Part shown: positions 7,585 through 17,540 of the stretch, one piece after another
How the letters are laid out: every line of letters starts with the position of its first letter
How positions within the stretch are numbered: position 1 is the stretch's first letter
Assembly (NCBI RefSeq): GCF_003606285.1
Contig: NZ_CP028884.1
Span: 682,001-746,000, forward strand
Length of the DNA stretch: 64,000 nucleotides
Direction: 5' to 3'
Source of the DNA: Borrelia turcica IST7
GTDB lineage: Bacteria > Spirochaetota > Spirochaetia > Borreliales > Borreliaceae
Position numbers and translations under genes: made by a program
Notes under the pieces: model-generated
Told to the model about the DNA's origin: nothing
The model's database searches: none
Seen by the model: the letters and a program-made list of their open reading frames with translations, nothing else

Positions 7585-10500
7585 TTAAGTTGTAAATATG
7601 TGTTCTAAATCTAATTCTTTAAACTTAGGTAGAGCTGTATAGATTCCATACTGAGTGCTAGATTGGCTTTTTGTCTTTTCCTTGAATGCTCTTGTAAAAA
7701 GATATATTATTCCTCCGAAGTTTTTATTATACTTTTCCATATTCTTAAAGAGTATTTTTTTTATACCTAGTGCATAAATTTTGTATTGTAAGTCATACTG
7801 TTCTTGTTTCATTATCTTCTTTAAGTTTGCTGGACTATAGTCTTTTATGCTTTGTCCAAGATAATTTGTTTTATAGTCTAGAATATACACTTTATTATTG
7901 ATTTTAAATGTAAGGTCGATAATGCCTTTGATGTAACCGTCGTTTAAATTTAAGTTAAGCTCTTTGTAGTTCATAAAGAGATTTTTTTGTTCATTGGTCT
8001 TGTTGCCTATTCTGATTAAAAATTCCATTTCCTTTTGTAATTCTTGGATATCGCATAGCCTTGCGTTAATGAGTTTAATTTTTGTGTTTAATATATTGTA
8101 AATCATTTGAGTGAGTGCTTCTTGTATCTCAGATGTGTTTAGATTTGAATTAAAATGTCTTATTTTTTTTTGTATGAGACTAATGTTCATTTCTTTAAAA
8201 GATGCAAAAGTACTTTTTGCATCTCTAAAATTTATTTCTTCCATAATAGCATGCAAAATATTGCCGATATCTTTACCCTTTGGAAGTGTTTCTTTAATAG
8301 AAGAATCATCATTATCATAATCAGCATCATCTTTTATTTCTTTATTTGTATAGTGTATAGACTTATTCATTGATGCAAGGCTTGTGTAGCTGTGTGTATA
8401 TTCTTTTCTAAATAAATTCTTATTTATTGGTGGTGGAGGAATTAATTTTATATCTGCATTACAACTTGTATCTAATTTATTAAATTGATGAGTTTGAAGT
8501 AGATTATATACATTGAAGTCTAAATTTATGCCTGCAATTATTTTTGTTTCTGCTAGCGTTAGCATTATGCTTGTCACTTTGCCTTTATTGATAATAAAGA
8601 GAGCAAATCGAGCCCTAGTTGTTCCTACGTAAAAAAGATTTTTCTCTTCATTTAAGAATTTAAGTAGGGCAAATTCTTGATTTTCTTTTAATTTAAAAAA
8701 ATCATATTCTATTTTGTCTTCTGAACAAAACTTATAAAATGGTTCAGATGATTTGAGTAAGGATTTATTTTTGCTGTCTTGAAGATCACCTATTAAGAAT
8801 ACAATGTTAAGACTTAGTCCTTTTGATTTATGAATTGTGAGTATTTCTATGGATTTACTGTCTTTAATATCTCTGTTATCTTCATCTTCTTCAAAATCTT
8901 TATTGATTATGAGGGTTTCTAGAGTAGATATTAATGATTCTACGTCTTTCTCTTGATAGTAAACTTTGGAAATAAAATCTAGGCTTGTCTCATAGTTATT
9001 AAGTTCCTCAAATTTTTCCTCATTTATTAATATTTCTCTATAGCTTTTTTTTGTGATTGCAAATTCGGTAAATGTAGGACTATTGAAATTTTTTGCCAGT
9101 TTTATCCAAAAATCTTTGTTTGATATAATTGTGTCTATTGCCTTTGTTAGTGTTATTTCTTTATTTTCAAGTAAATATATTATGTCACTGATAAATTCTT
9201 CTATGTAGTGGATTTCATCTCTTTCAATAAAACTTAGATACAATTCCCATGGAAGATTTATTATCTTACTTGTTAATACATAGCTTAAAGTTTTAAATTC
9301 TTGTTTCCTATCTAGACATTTTATTAAATAAAATATTTCATTAAATTCTTTTGTTTTAAAGAATGATTTTTCAGTTTTATTTGTTTTTATATCTTGGCTT
9401 TGAAGTGCTTTATCTATTAAATTGATTTCTTTTGATGTTCGACAGAGTACTGTAATATCGGATTCTTTAATTCTCCTAAGTGTGTCATTATCGTATATTT
9501 TTCCATTTGTTAGCAAATATTTAATTGTAAGGGCTGTCTTTTGTATAATATCCTCATCTTTTTCAGTCTCTATTATGTTTATTCCTTCTATTTCTATGTC
9601 ATTTATAAAAATGTTATTGTTGTCATTTTTGGGGTCTGTTTTTGAGTTGCTAAATTCGATTTGTTCAATTTTTGATATCCATTTTTTATTGTAGATATTA
9701 CTAAACATAATATTTAAAGGTTCTACTAACTTTTTATTTGATCTGTAATTGATTCCCAAAGTTATTTTTGCATCATCCTTTATTTTATGCTTTATTCCTT
9801 GGTTGTAAAATGAGACATCAGCATTTCTGAATGCATAAATTATTTGTTTAGGGTCGGCTATAAAGACTAACTTTATGCCACAGGAGTTTAAAATTTCAAA
9901 TATTTCTATTTGCATAAGGTCTAGATCCTGTGACTCATCTATTAGGATTATTTTATATCTACTTTTGATTGAATTTAAGAAGTTTCTGTCGGGAGATTCG
10001 AGGTGTGCTTTAAAGTTTAGTATTATATGTTTTTGGTCTATTGTATTTGTTGCATTAATGGTACTTGCAAGCTCTCTTTCTATATATTTAAGTATTTTAT
10101 ATTCAACACTTAACTTAATGTATTTTCTGAGTTTGCTTTTTTTTTGGGTTTTTTGGTTTGCTTTTTCTTCCGTGTCTGTGCTTGTTTTATGGCTAAGCTC
10201 TATTAAAGAGTTTTTAATCCATGTTTCCTTATCTGAAAGAGTAGTATTTTTATTAATATTGGATGTGATTATTTTATGTAAGAATTGATTGTTTATAAGT
10301 ATTTCTGTTATTTTTACTATGTCCTGTTCATGCCTATATTTTATTTCTGAGATTTTAGTTCCTTGATTATGTTTATTAAGAAAAGTTCTTTTTTCTTCCA
10401 TAGTCATTGTATTTAGTTCTTCTATTATTAGGTTATATTCGTAAATTAATTTGTCTTTATTGGTAAGTATATTTTGAAAAATAGTTTGTTTTTTTATCCA

Positions 10501-11046
10501 ATCTCCAAGCTCTTGTGTCTTGTCTCTTTTATAAGCTTCTCTTATGTATCTAATCGTCTCGTTTGTGTTTGCAAAATTGGACGTAAAGATTTCAAATTCA
10601 TAATGCTTTATTGCTAATTCTTTTTTAAGCAGTTCTGTTCTTCTTAAAAATTCATAGACTATTTCGTCTATTTCTGATGTGAAATTTTCTTTTACCCTAT
10701 ATTGAGAGAAGTTTTCTGTTTCAATTTGAAAATTGTTTAGAGAATATAGTGCAAATTTGTGTATGGTTGAGATAAAAATTTTATTTGATTGCTCGTAAAT
10801 TTCTTTTAGTAATTTATCTGTTTTTGAATTGTTGTATGCATTCTCAATTGACTTTAGTATTCTGACATGCATTTCTTCTGTTGCTTTTTTTGTAAATGTT
10901 AACACCAAGATCTCGCTTGGAGAGTATATTTTGTTTGTTAGTAAGCTTGTAATAGTGTGCTCAAGTGTATAAGTCTTGCCAGTTCCTGCTGAGGCTTCAA
11001 TTAGTATTTTTTCATTGTATTTAATTTTATCTATTATTTCTTGCAT
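7585..11046 (-). CDS. recB: Exodeoxyribonuclease V beta subunit (RecB helicase-nuclease)
   Basis: This 1153-residue UvrD-type helicase carries a C-terminal nuclease and is the motor and only nuclease of RecBCD. Walker A EASAGTGKTYTLEHT lies at about residues 17-31, LVLTFTKKATEEM just after, Walker B IILIDESQDLD (around 365), and GTTRARFALFI (motif VI). The PD-(D/E)XK nuclease domain is at the C-terminus, with LDYKTNYLG (around 1055) and a downstream QYDLQYKIYALG. This arrangement separates it from AddA by context, as the partner is RecC rather than AddB. It begins 4 bases after the recC stop, so the pair is translationally coupled. Confidence 0.95.
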   Translation of the reverse strand: MQEIIDKIKYNEKILIEASAGTGKTYTLEHTITSLLTNKIYSPSEILVLTFTKKATEEMHVRILKSIENAYNNSKTDKLLKEIYEQSNKIFISTIHKFALYSLNNFQIETENFSQYRVKENFTSEIDEIVYEFLRRTELLKKELAIKHYEFEIFTSNFANTNETIRYIREAYKRDKTQELGDWIKKQTIFQNILTNKDKLIYEYNLIIEELNTMTMEEKRTFLNKHNQGTKISEIKYRHEQDIVKITEILINNQFLHKIITSNINKNTTLSDKETWIKNSLIELSHKTSTDTEEKANQKTQKKSKLRKYIKLSVEYKILKYIERELASTINATNTIDQKHIILNFKAHLESPDRNFLNSIKSRYKIILIDESQDLDLMQIEIFEILNSCGIKLVFIADPKQIIYAFRNADVSFYNQGIKHKIKDDAKITLGINYRSNKKLVEPLNIMFSNIYNKKWISKIEQIEFSNSKTDPKNDNNNIFINDIEIEGINIIETEKDEDIIQKTALTIKYLLTNGKIYDNDTLRRIKESDITVLCRTSKEINLIDKALQSQDIKTNKTEKSFFKTKEFNEIFYLIKCLDRKQEFKTLSYVLTSKIINLPWELYLSFIERDEIHYIEEFISDIIYLLENKEITLTKAIDTIISNKDFWIKLAKNFNSPTFTEFAITKKSYREILINEEKFEELNNYETSLDFISKVYYQEKDVESLISTLETLIINKDFEEDEDNRDIKDSKSIEILTIHKSKGLSLNIVFLIGDLQDSKNKSLLKSSEPFYKFCSEDKIEYDFFKLKENQEFALLKFLNEEKNLFYVGTTRARFALFIINKGKVTSIMLTLAETKIIAGINLDFNVYNLLQTHQFNKLDTSCNADIKLIPPPPINKNLFRKEYTHSYTSLASMNKSIHYTNKEIKDDADYDNDDSSIKETLPKGKDIGNILHAIMEEINFRDAKSTFASFKEMNISLIQKKIRHFNSNLNTSEIQEALTQMIYNILNTKIKLINARLCDIQELQKEMEFLIRIGNKTNEQKNLFMNYKELNLNLNDGYIKGIIDLTFKINNKVYILDYKTNYLGQSIKDYSPANLKKIMKQEQYDLQYKIYALGIKKILFKNMEKYNKNFGGIIYLFTRAFKEKTKSQSSTQYGIYTALPKFKELDLEHIFTT

Positions 11047-11050
11047 AAAA

Positions 11051-14000
11051 TTAACTTTGTGTTTTCATAAATTTAATATAAAAGTCTTTTAGTAATTTTT
11101 CTAAGTTTTCATCTATGTTTAAGTCATTGGTGTCTTGGAATCTGTTGTAATAAGGACACCATGTTATATCTTTTTGAGTAAGAACATGTTCCATCTTTTT
11201 TGTGGGAGCAATACTTTTTTGAGGGTATTCTATTTGTGCTTTTAGTGCGGTAGGAAATTCATTTATGTTTTTTATTTTAGTTAAACTTTTATGTATTAAG
11301 TCCCTATAAATGGGAGTAGGGTAGCTTGAAATATATGCTATTTGTTTTAGTAGATTTTCAAGATCTAGTAGGTTTATTTCTGTGTTTTCATATGCATTAT
11401 CAAGTGATAATTGAGCAGTTTCATAAGAGATTTTTATTTCTTGAATTGAGTCTATGTTCTCTATTTTGTTTTTTAAAAATAATCCTATCATGTATAGGTC
11501 TATTTTCTCGATAATTGCGTCGTTGTTATATTCTTTTTTTTCTAAACAGAAGTAATAATATCTATTATCAATTTTATATATATTTTGAAGTTTTCCATCT
11601 AACTTAAATTCTAGTGTTGTGTCTTCAAAGTTGATAGGTATTATTTTATTTAATGTGGTGTTGACCGCCTCCATTTTAAAAAATTCTTGAAAATTTATTT
11701 CAATATTATTTTTTATCTCATTAAATTTTGATATGAATTCTTCCTTAAGTCTTTCTTTTTTAAAATTCAAAGGAACTATCCCTTTTTGAATTTGATGTTC
11801 AATGATATTATCTATTCTTTTAAGTATTTGATATTCATTAATTTCATCTTTTATATATTCGTGTATTGGCATGAAATTATCCATTAACTTGTAGTTAAAG
11901 TTAAGAATATCTATAATTTGTTCTTCTTGTTTTTCCTTGATTTCATTGATTTGGCTTATGTCTTTGATATATACATTTAATATTTTTTCATAAAAGTATT
12001 TGTATGGATTAGTTATAGCTTTATTGATATCCTTTATTTTTAGTGGAATTTGTTCTTTTAATTTGACTCTTTTCTGTATAAATTTTCTATGATTTCCTTT
12101 CTTTAGTGATTCTGCAATGCTGAAGGCATTTGTATCATAATTTATTAGGCAATTAGGGTTTTTCTCTTTAAAATATTCAAAATCATAATTTTCGTTTGGG
12201 TGTTTTTCAATTTCTAATTCTTGTCCCATATTTTTAATGTGATTTATTATCTTGTGTATTACTTTAGGTTTGTTAATATCTGGATTTAAAGATTTACTTA
12301 GTGAATAATAGAGGTAAAATTTGTTTGATGCTGCAAAAATTATATTAATTAAATTTGAGATGTTGTATTGTTCTACATTGGCATAATCATAATATTCATT
12401 TAGTAAGTTCATGTTATCAAAGGTGATGTTTGAGTTTAATTTGTCAGCTCCTAGAAAGTGGATTTCAGATTTTTGTAAATACTCAATTTTATCAGAGCTT
12501 GCAACAAGTATGCCTACATTTTGATTGATTGATTGATATGATTTTTGTTCTAAACTTTCTTCAAGCATTATTTTAAAAAGAGCAAATTCAACTTTTGTAT
12601 CTTTAACTTTTTCCATGTAATCTTTGTAAATATTTTCATTAAAATCTCTTGAAAAGTTTTTGAGATATTGTATTCTTGTGTTTATGTATTCATCAATTTT
12701 GTCGTCATCTTCAAGTTTAATGTATTTATTTATAAATATTTCTATTATTTCTGCCCATTCATATATTGTGTATTCTCTTCCTCTAAAATAGATTATATCT
12801 TCATACAGACTTCTTATTATTGTTGTTAGCTGTATTATTGAAGCGGGGTCTTGAAAGCTTATATTTTCTTGAAAATTTTCATTTTCATATTTTTCATTAA
12901 AAATTTCAGACATTAAGAATCTGTTAAAACCATCTTCCCATGAATTTAGGAATGTTTTGTCGTAGGATAAGTTTTCTTTATGAGTATCATTCATTCCAAA
13001 ATTAATGTTCATGGTGTCGCTAAATGTTATTAAGTGTTGCAATTCATTTGTTGAGATATTGAATTTATTCATAACTTTAGTATTGCTTAAAAATTCAATT
13101 ATTTCTTTTCTGTTAAAGTTACTAATAGTTCCTCTGTGTGAAATGAATAGATTCATTAATTTTTTTAATGCCATTACGCTTTTGCTTTTTGAAATATCTT
13201 TGGAATCTAATACATTAAAATCAAGTTCGTATTTATTTAAAAATTCTTCTATGTATGGTAGGTAAAAATCCATTTCTTTTGGAAGACAGGTTATTACAAT
13301 GTCATTTAGTTTTAAATTATTATTTTGTGTTGAGTGTAAAATATTGTTTACAAGAATTTCTACTTCTCGTTTTTGTGTTGTTGCCTCTATGATTTTAAAA
13401 CTGTTATCTGTGCTTAATAGAGAGTTTTCTGCTATGATATTATTTTTAAAGCTTGCTAAAAAGTTTTTCTCTTCAAATAATTTAGTGTCAATTTCTTCCT
13501 CTATTTGTACTTCTAGGTTGTATTTCTCTATTTTTATTGGAAGTAGTTCTTCTATTAAAGAAGATTTGTATGAAGTTATATCTTCTAAAATGAGTTCATA
13601 TACTTCAAGTTTGAAGATTTTTTGCAAGTGAAATAAGATTTTTCTGTCAATTTCTTTGGTCTCTCCAATAATTATTAGTCTTTTTGTTTCAATGCTCTTT
13701 GGTATGCCTGTTGTTTCATTTTCTATTTGTTTATATAAGTCAAAGATGTTGATTTGGTTTTCAAATAGTTTTTGAAACATTTCCTTTTGCATTGATTCAT
13801 ATCGAGCATTACTTTTGTCTTTAAATAAGAGCTCATCTTGTCTCCAATTTTCAATTATTTTAGAAAATTTAGCATAGTATTTGTGAAATAAAATTATTAT
13901 CTTTGAAGCGAAAATATATCTGTTTTTGGTTGATTTGAATTGGTTAATATTTTTTATTTTATTTTCTTTTAGTATATTGTAGAGAATAAATTTTTCTGTC

Positions 14001-14275
14001 TCTGAGTAAAGAAGTAATGTATTGTTTGCTAGGAAATGTTTGATATTTTGGTTTTCTATTAAAAGGTTGTATATCGTTTTCATCATGTTTTGTTTTATAT
14101 TGAGATTGTATGAAACTTCATTTAGAGTCGCTAAATATTTTTTAATTTCATCCTCTAGGACATTATTTTTTATAATGATGATGGTTTCTTTTTTGAAAAT
14201 ATCATCATTTCTAATTAATTCTTGGATTTTATTGTAAATTGTGCAAACTTTGTTTGTTTTATATATCTTATACAT
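11051..14275 (-). CDS. recC: Exodeoxyribonuclease V gamma subunit (RecC)
   Basis: This 1074-residue partner of RecB and RecD is called from position, length and fold pattern. RecC is an inactive helicase/nuclease relative that recognises Chi and splits the strands. No intact Walker A is visible, as expected for RecC. The C-terminal part includes NPYKYFYEKILNVYI and WCPYYNRFQD-type segments seen in RecC/AddB proteins. It lies 4 bases downstream of pncB and upstream of recB, the same order as in other recCBD clusters. The sequence is poorly conserved, so identity rests largely on the neighbours. Confidence 0.88.
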   Translation of the reverse strand: MYKIYKTNKVCTIYNKIQELIRNDDIFKKETIIIIKNNVLEDEIKKYLATLNEVSYNLNIKQNMMKTIYNLLIENQNIKHFLANNTLLLYSETEKFILYNILKENKIKNINQFKSTKNRYIFASKIIILFHKYYAKFSKIIENWRQDELLFKDKSNARYESMQKEMFQKLFENQINIFDLYKQIENETTGIPKSIETKRLIIIGETKEIDRKILFHLQKIFKLEVYELILEDITSYKSSLIEELLPIKIEKYNLEVQIEEEIDTKLFEEKNFLASFKNNIIAENSLLSTDNSFKIIEATTQKREVEILVNNILHSTQNNNLKLNDIVITCLPKEMDFYLPYIEEFLNKYELDFNVLDSKDISKSKSVMALKKLMNLFISHRGTISNFNRKEIIEFLSNTKVMNKFNISTNELQHLITFSDTMNINFGMNDTHKENLSYDKTFLNSWEDGFNRFLMSEIFNEKYENENFQENISFQDPASIIQLTTIIRSLYEDIIYFRGREYTIYEWAEIIEIFINKYIKLEDDDKIDEYINTRIQYLKNFSRDFNENIYKDYMEKVKDTKVEFALFKIMLEESLEQKSYQSINQNVGILVASSDKIEYLQKSEIHFLGADKLNSNITFDNMNLLNEYYDYANVEQYNISNLINIIFAASNKFYLYYSLSKSLNPDINKPKVIHKIINHIKNMGQELEIEKHPNENYDFEYFKEKNPNCLINYDTNAFSIAESLKKGNHRKFIQKRVKLKEQIPLKIKDINKAITNPYKYFYEKILNVYIKDISQINEIKEKQEEQIIDILNFNYKLMDNFMPIHEYIKDEINEYQILKRIDNIIEHQIQKGIVPLNFKKERLKEEFISKFNEIKNNIEINFQEFFKMEAVNTTLNKIIPINFEDTTLEFKLDGKLQNIYKIDNRYYYFCLEKKEYNNDAIIEKIDLYMIGLFLKNKIENIDSIQEIKISYETAQLSLDNAYENTEINLLDLENLLKQIAYISSYPTPIYRDLIHKSLTKIKNINEFPTALKAQIEYPQKSIAPTKKMEHVLTQKDITWCPYYNRFQDTNDLNIDENLEKLLKDFYIKFMKTQS

Positions 14276-14279
14276 AAAT

Positions 14280-15725
14280 TTATATAGTTTTGCTTTCTTT
14301 AATTAGTTTATTTCTTAAGTTTCTTAAGTTTTCGGTAATACTTACTTTATATATATGGGGATTTATTATCCTCTTATATGTGTGGTCAATTTGCTTAAGA
14401 TCATTTTGAACTCTATGTCTTAGATGTTCTAGGCTTGTTTCTGATATTTGATTAATTTTATTAACTTCAAAGCTAGTATCCATTAAAAATTCGAAGTTTT
14501 CATATGTTTTTATTTCTTTGAACATATTTTCTTGTAAGGGGTGGTAAATTGTGAATTTTTTTTTAGAAGATAACATTTTCCTTATTTCTTCTTGTTCTTC
14601 TTCTAAAAAGATTAGGTCAAAAATCATTTGTTCATTAGAATATATTCTAGCAATTCCTTTCGTAGAGGGAAGTGTTGATTTTTCGATATTATTTGACATT
14701 TTCATTTTAGGTATAAATTCACCGTTTTGTTTAATTGATATCAATTTATACACTCCTGAGAGATTGGGGTCTCCTTTTGCGGTCACTAAATGAGTACCTA
14801 CGCCCCAAAAATCAATGGGAGCATTAATTGAGTTTAGGTACATAATAATCTCTTCATCAAGTTCATTAGATACAATTATTTTGACTTCATGTAATCCATT
14901 TTCATTAAGTTCTCTTCTTACCTTTTTGCTTAAGTATTCAAGATCTCCACTATCAATTCTGACAGAGAAATTTTGGTTTTCCTTTGTCTTTAAGGATTTA
15001 AATACTTTGATTGCATTCTTAAGTCCACTATTAAGTGTGTCATAAGTGTCAATAAGCAGACTCACATTATTTGGATATGTTTTTGCATATTCCCAAAAAG
15101 CTTCTTCTTCACTTTTAAAACTCATTACCCAGCTGTGAGCCATTGTACCAGTAACAGGAATGTTATATTTATATCCTGCAAGAACATTGCTTGTAAAATT
15201 AGCACCTCCTATGTAGGCGGCTTTACTTGCTGAGAGGGCGCCATTAATTCCTTGAGCTCGTCTAAGGCCAAATTCAGCTAAAGTTTGAGCGCCGGCTTCT
15301 TTAATCCTTGCTGTTTTAGTTGCAATGAGGCTTTCAAAATTTATGATGTTTAAAATAAGTCCTTCTATTAGTAAAAGTTCGATTAAGTTTCCTTCAACAA
15401 TTAGTATGGGTTCATAAGGAAAAACAATTCTTCCTTCTTTTATTGAGGTTATTTTTATGTTTAGCTTAAGTGTTTTTAAGTATTTTAAAAATTGCTTATC
15501 AAAGTGCTTTAGTGTTTCTAAGTATTCAATTTCTTCTTCTTTAAAGTGAAGTTCTTTTAGAATGTTAACTAATGTTTGCATTCCTGCTAGAATTATGTAT
15601 CCATTTTTAAATGGAGTTTTTCTGAAAAACATTTCGAATTTTGCTTTTGGATTGATGTTTTTTACAAAATAAGCATTCATCATTGAAAGTTCATAAAAAT
15701 CTGTAAATAAGGACATGTTATTCAT
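14280..15725 (-). CDS. pncB: Nicotinate phosphoribosyltransferase
   Basis: This 481-residue enzyme makes nicotinate mononucleotide from nicotinate and PRPP with ATP, the salvage entry to NAD. Signatures include MSLFTDFYELSMMNAYF at the N-terminus, EFGLRRAQG (around 150), GTMAHSWVMSF (around 195, with the phosphorylatable His) and RIDSGDLEYLSKKVR (around 265). Two ATGs lie close together at the start (MNNM). The stop is 4 bases before recC, which makes pncB the likely first gene of a pncB-recC-recB-recD transcript. A direct functional link to repair is not obvious. Confidence 0.94.
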   Translation of the reverse strand: MNNMSLFTDFYELSMMNAYFVKNINPKAKFEMFFRKTPFKNGYIILAGMQTLVNILKELHFKEEEIEYLETLKHFDKQFLKYLKTLKLNIKITSIKEGRIVFPYEPILIVEGNLIELLLIEGLILNIINFESLIATKTARIKEAGAQTLAEFGLRRAQGINGALSASKAAYIGGANFTSNVLAGYKYNIPVTGTMAHSWVMSFKSEEEAFWEYAKTYPNNVSLLIDTYDTLNSGLKNAIKVFKSLKTKENQNFSVRIDSGDLEYLSKKVRRELNENGLHEVKIIVSNELDEEIIMYLNSINAPIDFWGVGTHLVTAKGDPNLSGVYKLISIKQNGEFIPKMKMSNNIEKSTLPSTKGIARIYSNEQMIFDLIFLEEEQEEIRKMLSSKKKFTIYHPLQENMFKEIKTYENFEFLMDTSFEVNKINQISETSLEHLRHRVQNDLKQIDHTYKRIINPHIYKVSITENLRNLRNKLIKESKTI

Positions 15726-15863
15726 TTTCTAAATTATACACCATGCCAATATTTGCATTCTAATTTATAGATTTCCTTGTTAAATATGCTCTTAAATTGG
15801 ATTTAAATAAGAGAGAATGTTCTTGTGAAGAGTATTTCATAGTTTTTGGCTTAGTAATAATAG

Positions 15864-15882
15864 TATAATTTGTTTATTGGAG
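15864..15882 (+). promoter_or_regulatory. zwf -10 box and ribosome-binding site
   Basis: TATAAT at 15864-15869 is followed closely by GGAG at 15879-15882. The spacing implies a very short leader. GGAG lies 7 bases before a GTG (15890) and 10 before the following ATG (15893), so either codon could start zwf. Confidence 0.4.
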
Positions 15883-15889
15883 ATATTTT

Positions 15890-17326
15890 GTGATGGAAAA
15901 GAATGTATCTGATTTTGATATTGTAATATTTGGGGTTACAGGGAATTTATCAAGAAGGAAACTTATTCCTTCTCTTTTTAGTTTATATAAAGATGGTTAT
16001 ATTAGCAATTTTAGGGTTATTGGATTTTCACGTAGAGAATTTACTGATGAGGAATTGAGACTTTATATTAAAGATTCTTTGTGGCAAGAAGAGGAAACAG
16101 CTTTAGTAGATAATTTTTTGAAGTTTTTTGTTTATTTGGCAGGAGATTTTAAAGAAAAGGAAGCTTATTCTAGATTGTTTAATCTTTTGGGAAAAACAAG
16201 AGAGAGAGTGTATTATCTCTCTACTGCTCCTGAGTTTTATGGGGCAATAATTGAAAATTTAAAGCCATATTCATTAATGGATGCTAGTTCATATTCTAAA
16301 ATCGTTCTTGAAAAGCCTTTTGGTAACAGTCTTGATACGGCTAGGTGTTTAAACTCACTTCTTTACTCTGTTTTTAAAGAAGATCAAATCTATAGAATAG
16401 ACCATTATTTGGGCAAAGAAACGGTGCAAAATATTTTTACATTTAGATTTGGAAATTCTATTTTTGAGAATATTTGGAATAATCGTTATGTGGATTTTGT
16501 TCAGATAACAGTGGCTGAGGAAGTAGGTATTGATGGTAGATTTGAGTATTATGACTCTGTAGGTGCCTTAAAAGATATGTTCCAAAATCACATTTTGCAA
16601 CTTTTAAGTCTTGTTGCAATGGAATCACCTATTGGATTTAATTCGGACTTTATTCATGATGAGAAGGTTAAGGTTTTAAAGAGCTTGAAGAAATTCAATA
16701 AAGAGGAAATAGAAAATCATATTATTAAAGGACAATATGTGAGTTCTCGAGTACAAGGTTTTTTGAAAAAAGGATATAGAGAAGAGGCGGAATTTTTAAA
16801 GACTTCAAATACTGAAACTTATTTGGCAATGAAAGTGTTTATTAATAACTGGCGTTGGTCTGGTATTCCATTTTATATTAGAACGGGAAAAGCCCTTGTA
16901 AGGAAATTTTCAGAAATATATATTCAGTTTAAAAAGCCCGATTTCACTCTTTTTAATACTACGTTAAATAATATGTCAAATGCTTTGATTTTTAGAATCC
17001 AACCAAGAGATGGAATTGAAATTAAGTTTAATACTAAGCGACCAGGATATAATTATGAGATGCAGGAAGCCAATATGGAATTTTCTTATCATTCTTCATT
17101 TAGTAAATTTTTTGGAGAATCTTATGAGCGTTTGCTTCTTGATGCTTTTTTAGGAGATAGAACCTTGTATGCTCGTAATGATGAGATTGATAGTTCTTGG
17201 GAATTTGTATCAGACATTCTTAATAAGTGGGGAAATGTTAAAAATTGGGATTATTTTTATGGGTCCGAGGGACCACTTCAGGCAAATATGATTTTAGAAA
17301 AGGGTCATTTTTGGCGCAGCATGTAA
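15890..17326 (+). CDS. zwf: Glucose-6-phosphate 1-dehydrogenase
   Basis: This 477-478 residue enzyme oxidises glucose 6-phosphate to 6-phosphogluconolactone with NADP, the first step of the oxidative pentose phosphate pathway. The dinucleotide fold starts IVIFGVTGNLSRRKLIPSL (residues 11-29). The active site is RIDHYLGKETVQN (around 172-184) with its catalytic His. EKPFGNSL and a C-terminal DAFLGDRTLYAR are also typical. Adjacent codons GTG-ATG give two possible starts (15890 or 15893). It stands alone between divergent pncB and the nhaC pair. Confidence 0.95.
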   Translation: MMEKNVSDFDIVIFGVTGNLSRRKLIPSLFSLYKDGYISNFRVIGFSRREFTDEELRLYIKDSLWQEEETALVDNFLKFFVYLAGDFKEKEAYSRLFNLLGKTRERVYYLSTAPEFYGAIIENLKPYSLMDASSYSKIVLEKPFGNSLDTARCLNSLLYSVFKEDQIYRIDHYLGKETVQNIFTFRFGNSIFENIWNNRYVDFVQITVAEEVGIDGRFEYYDSVGALKDMFQNHILQLLSLVAMESPIGFNSDFIHDEKVKVLKSLKKFNKEEIENHIIKGQYVSSRVQGFLKKGYREEAEFLKTSNTETYLAMKVFINNWRWSGIPFYIRTGKALVRKFSEIYIQFKKPDFTLFNTTLNNMSNALIFRIQPRDGIEIKFNTKRPGYNYEMQEANMEFSYHSSFSKFFGESYERLLLDAFLGDRTLYARNDEIDSSWEFVSDILNKWGNVKNWDYFYGSEGPLQANMILEKGHFWRSM

Positions 17327-17509
17327 ATATTAAATTTAAATACTTAATGTAAAAATAAAAGTAAGCTTAAAATAATAATTCTACTATAATTTTGTTCCTT
17401 TGTATTGAATCAAAATTTATTATTTTTAATAAATACTAAAATATTGATTTATTTGTGATAGAATTACAAGAATATATTTATTTGATTATCAGTAATTAAT
17501 GTATTTTAA

Positions 17510-17515
17510 TATACT
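17510..17515 (+). promoter_or_regulatory. Probable -10 box for the nhaC pair
   Basis: TATACT lies 25 bases before the ATG at 17541, and AAGGGGA at about 17528 serves as ribosome-binding site. The 214-base gap after zwf is extremely AT-rich and shows no other feature. No convincing zwf terminator hairpin is visible. Confidence 0.35.
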
Positions 17516-17540
17516 CTTTTGTATTTAAGGGGATGTTTGT

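Noticed and set aside
9875-10288. Plus-strand ORF of 137 codons opposite recB
   Set aside because: It is antisense to the conserved recB helicase domain, with composition typical of a shadow frame.
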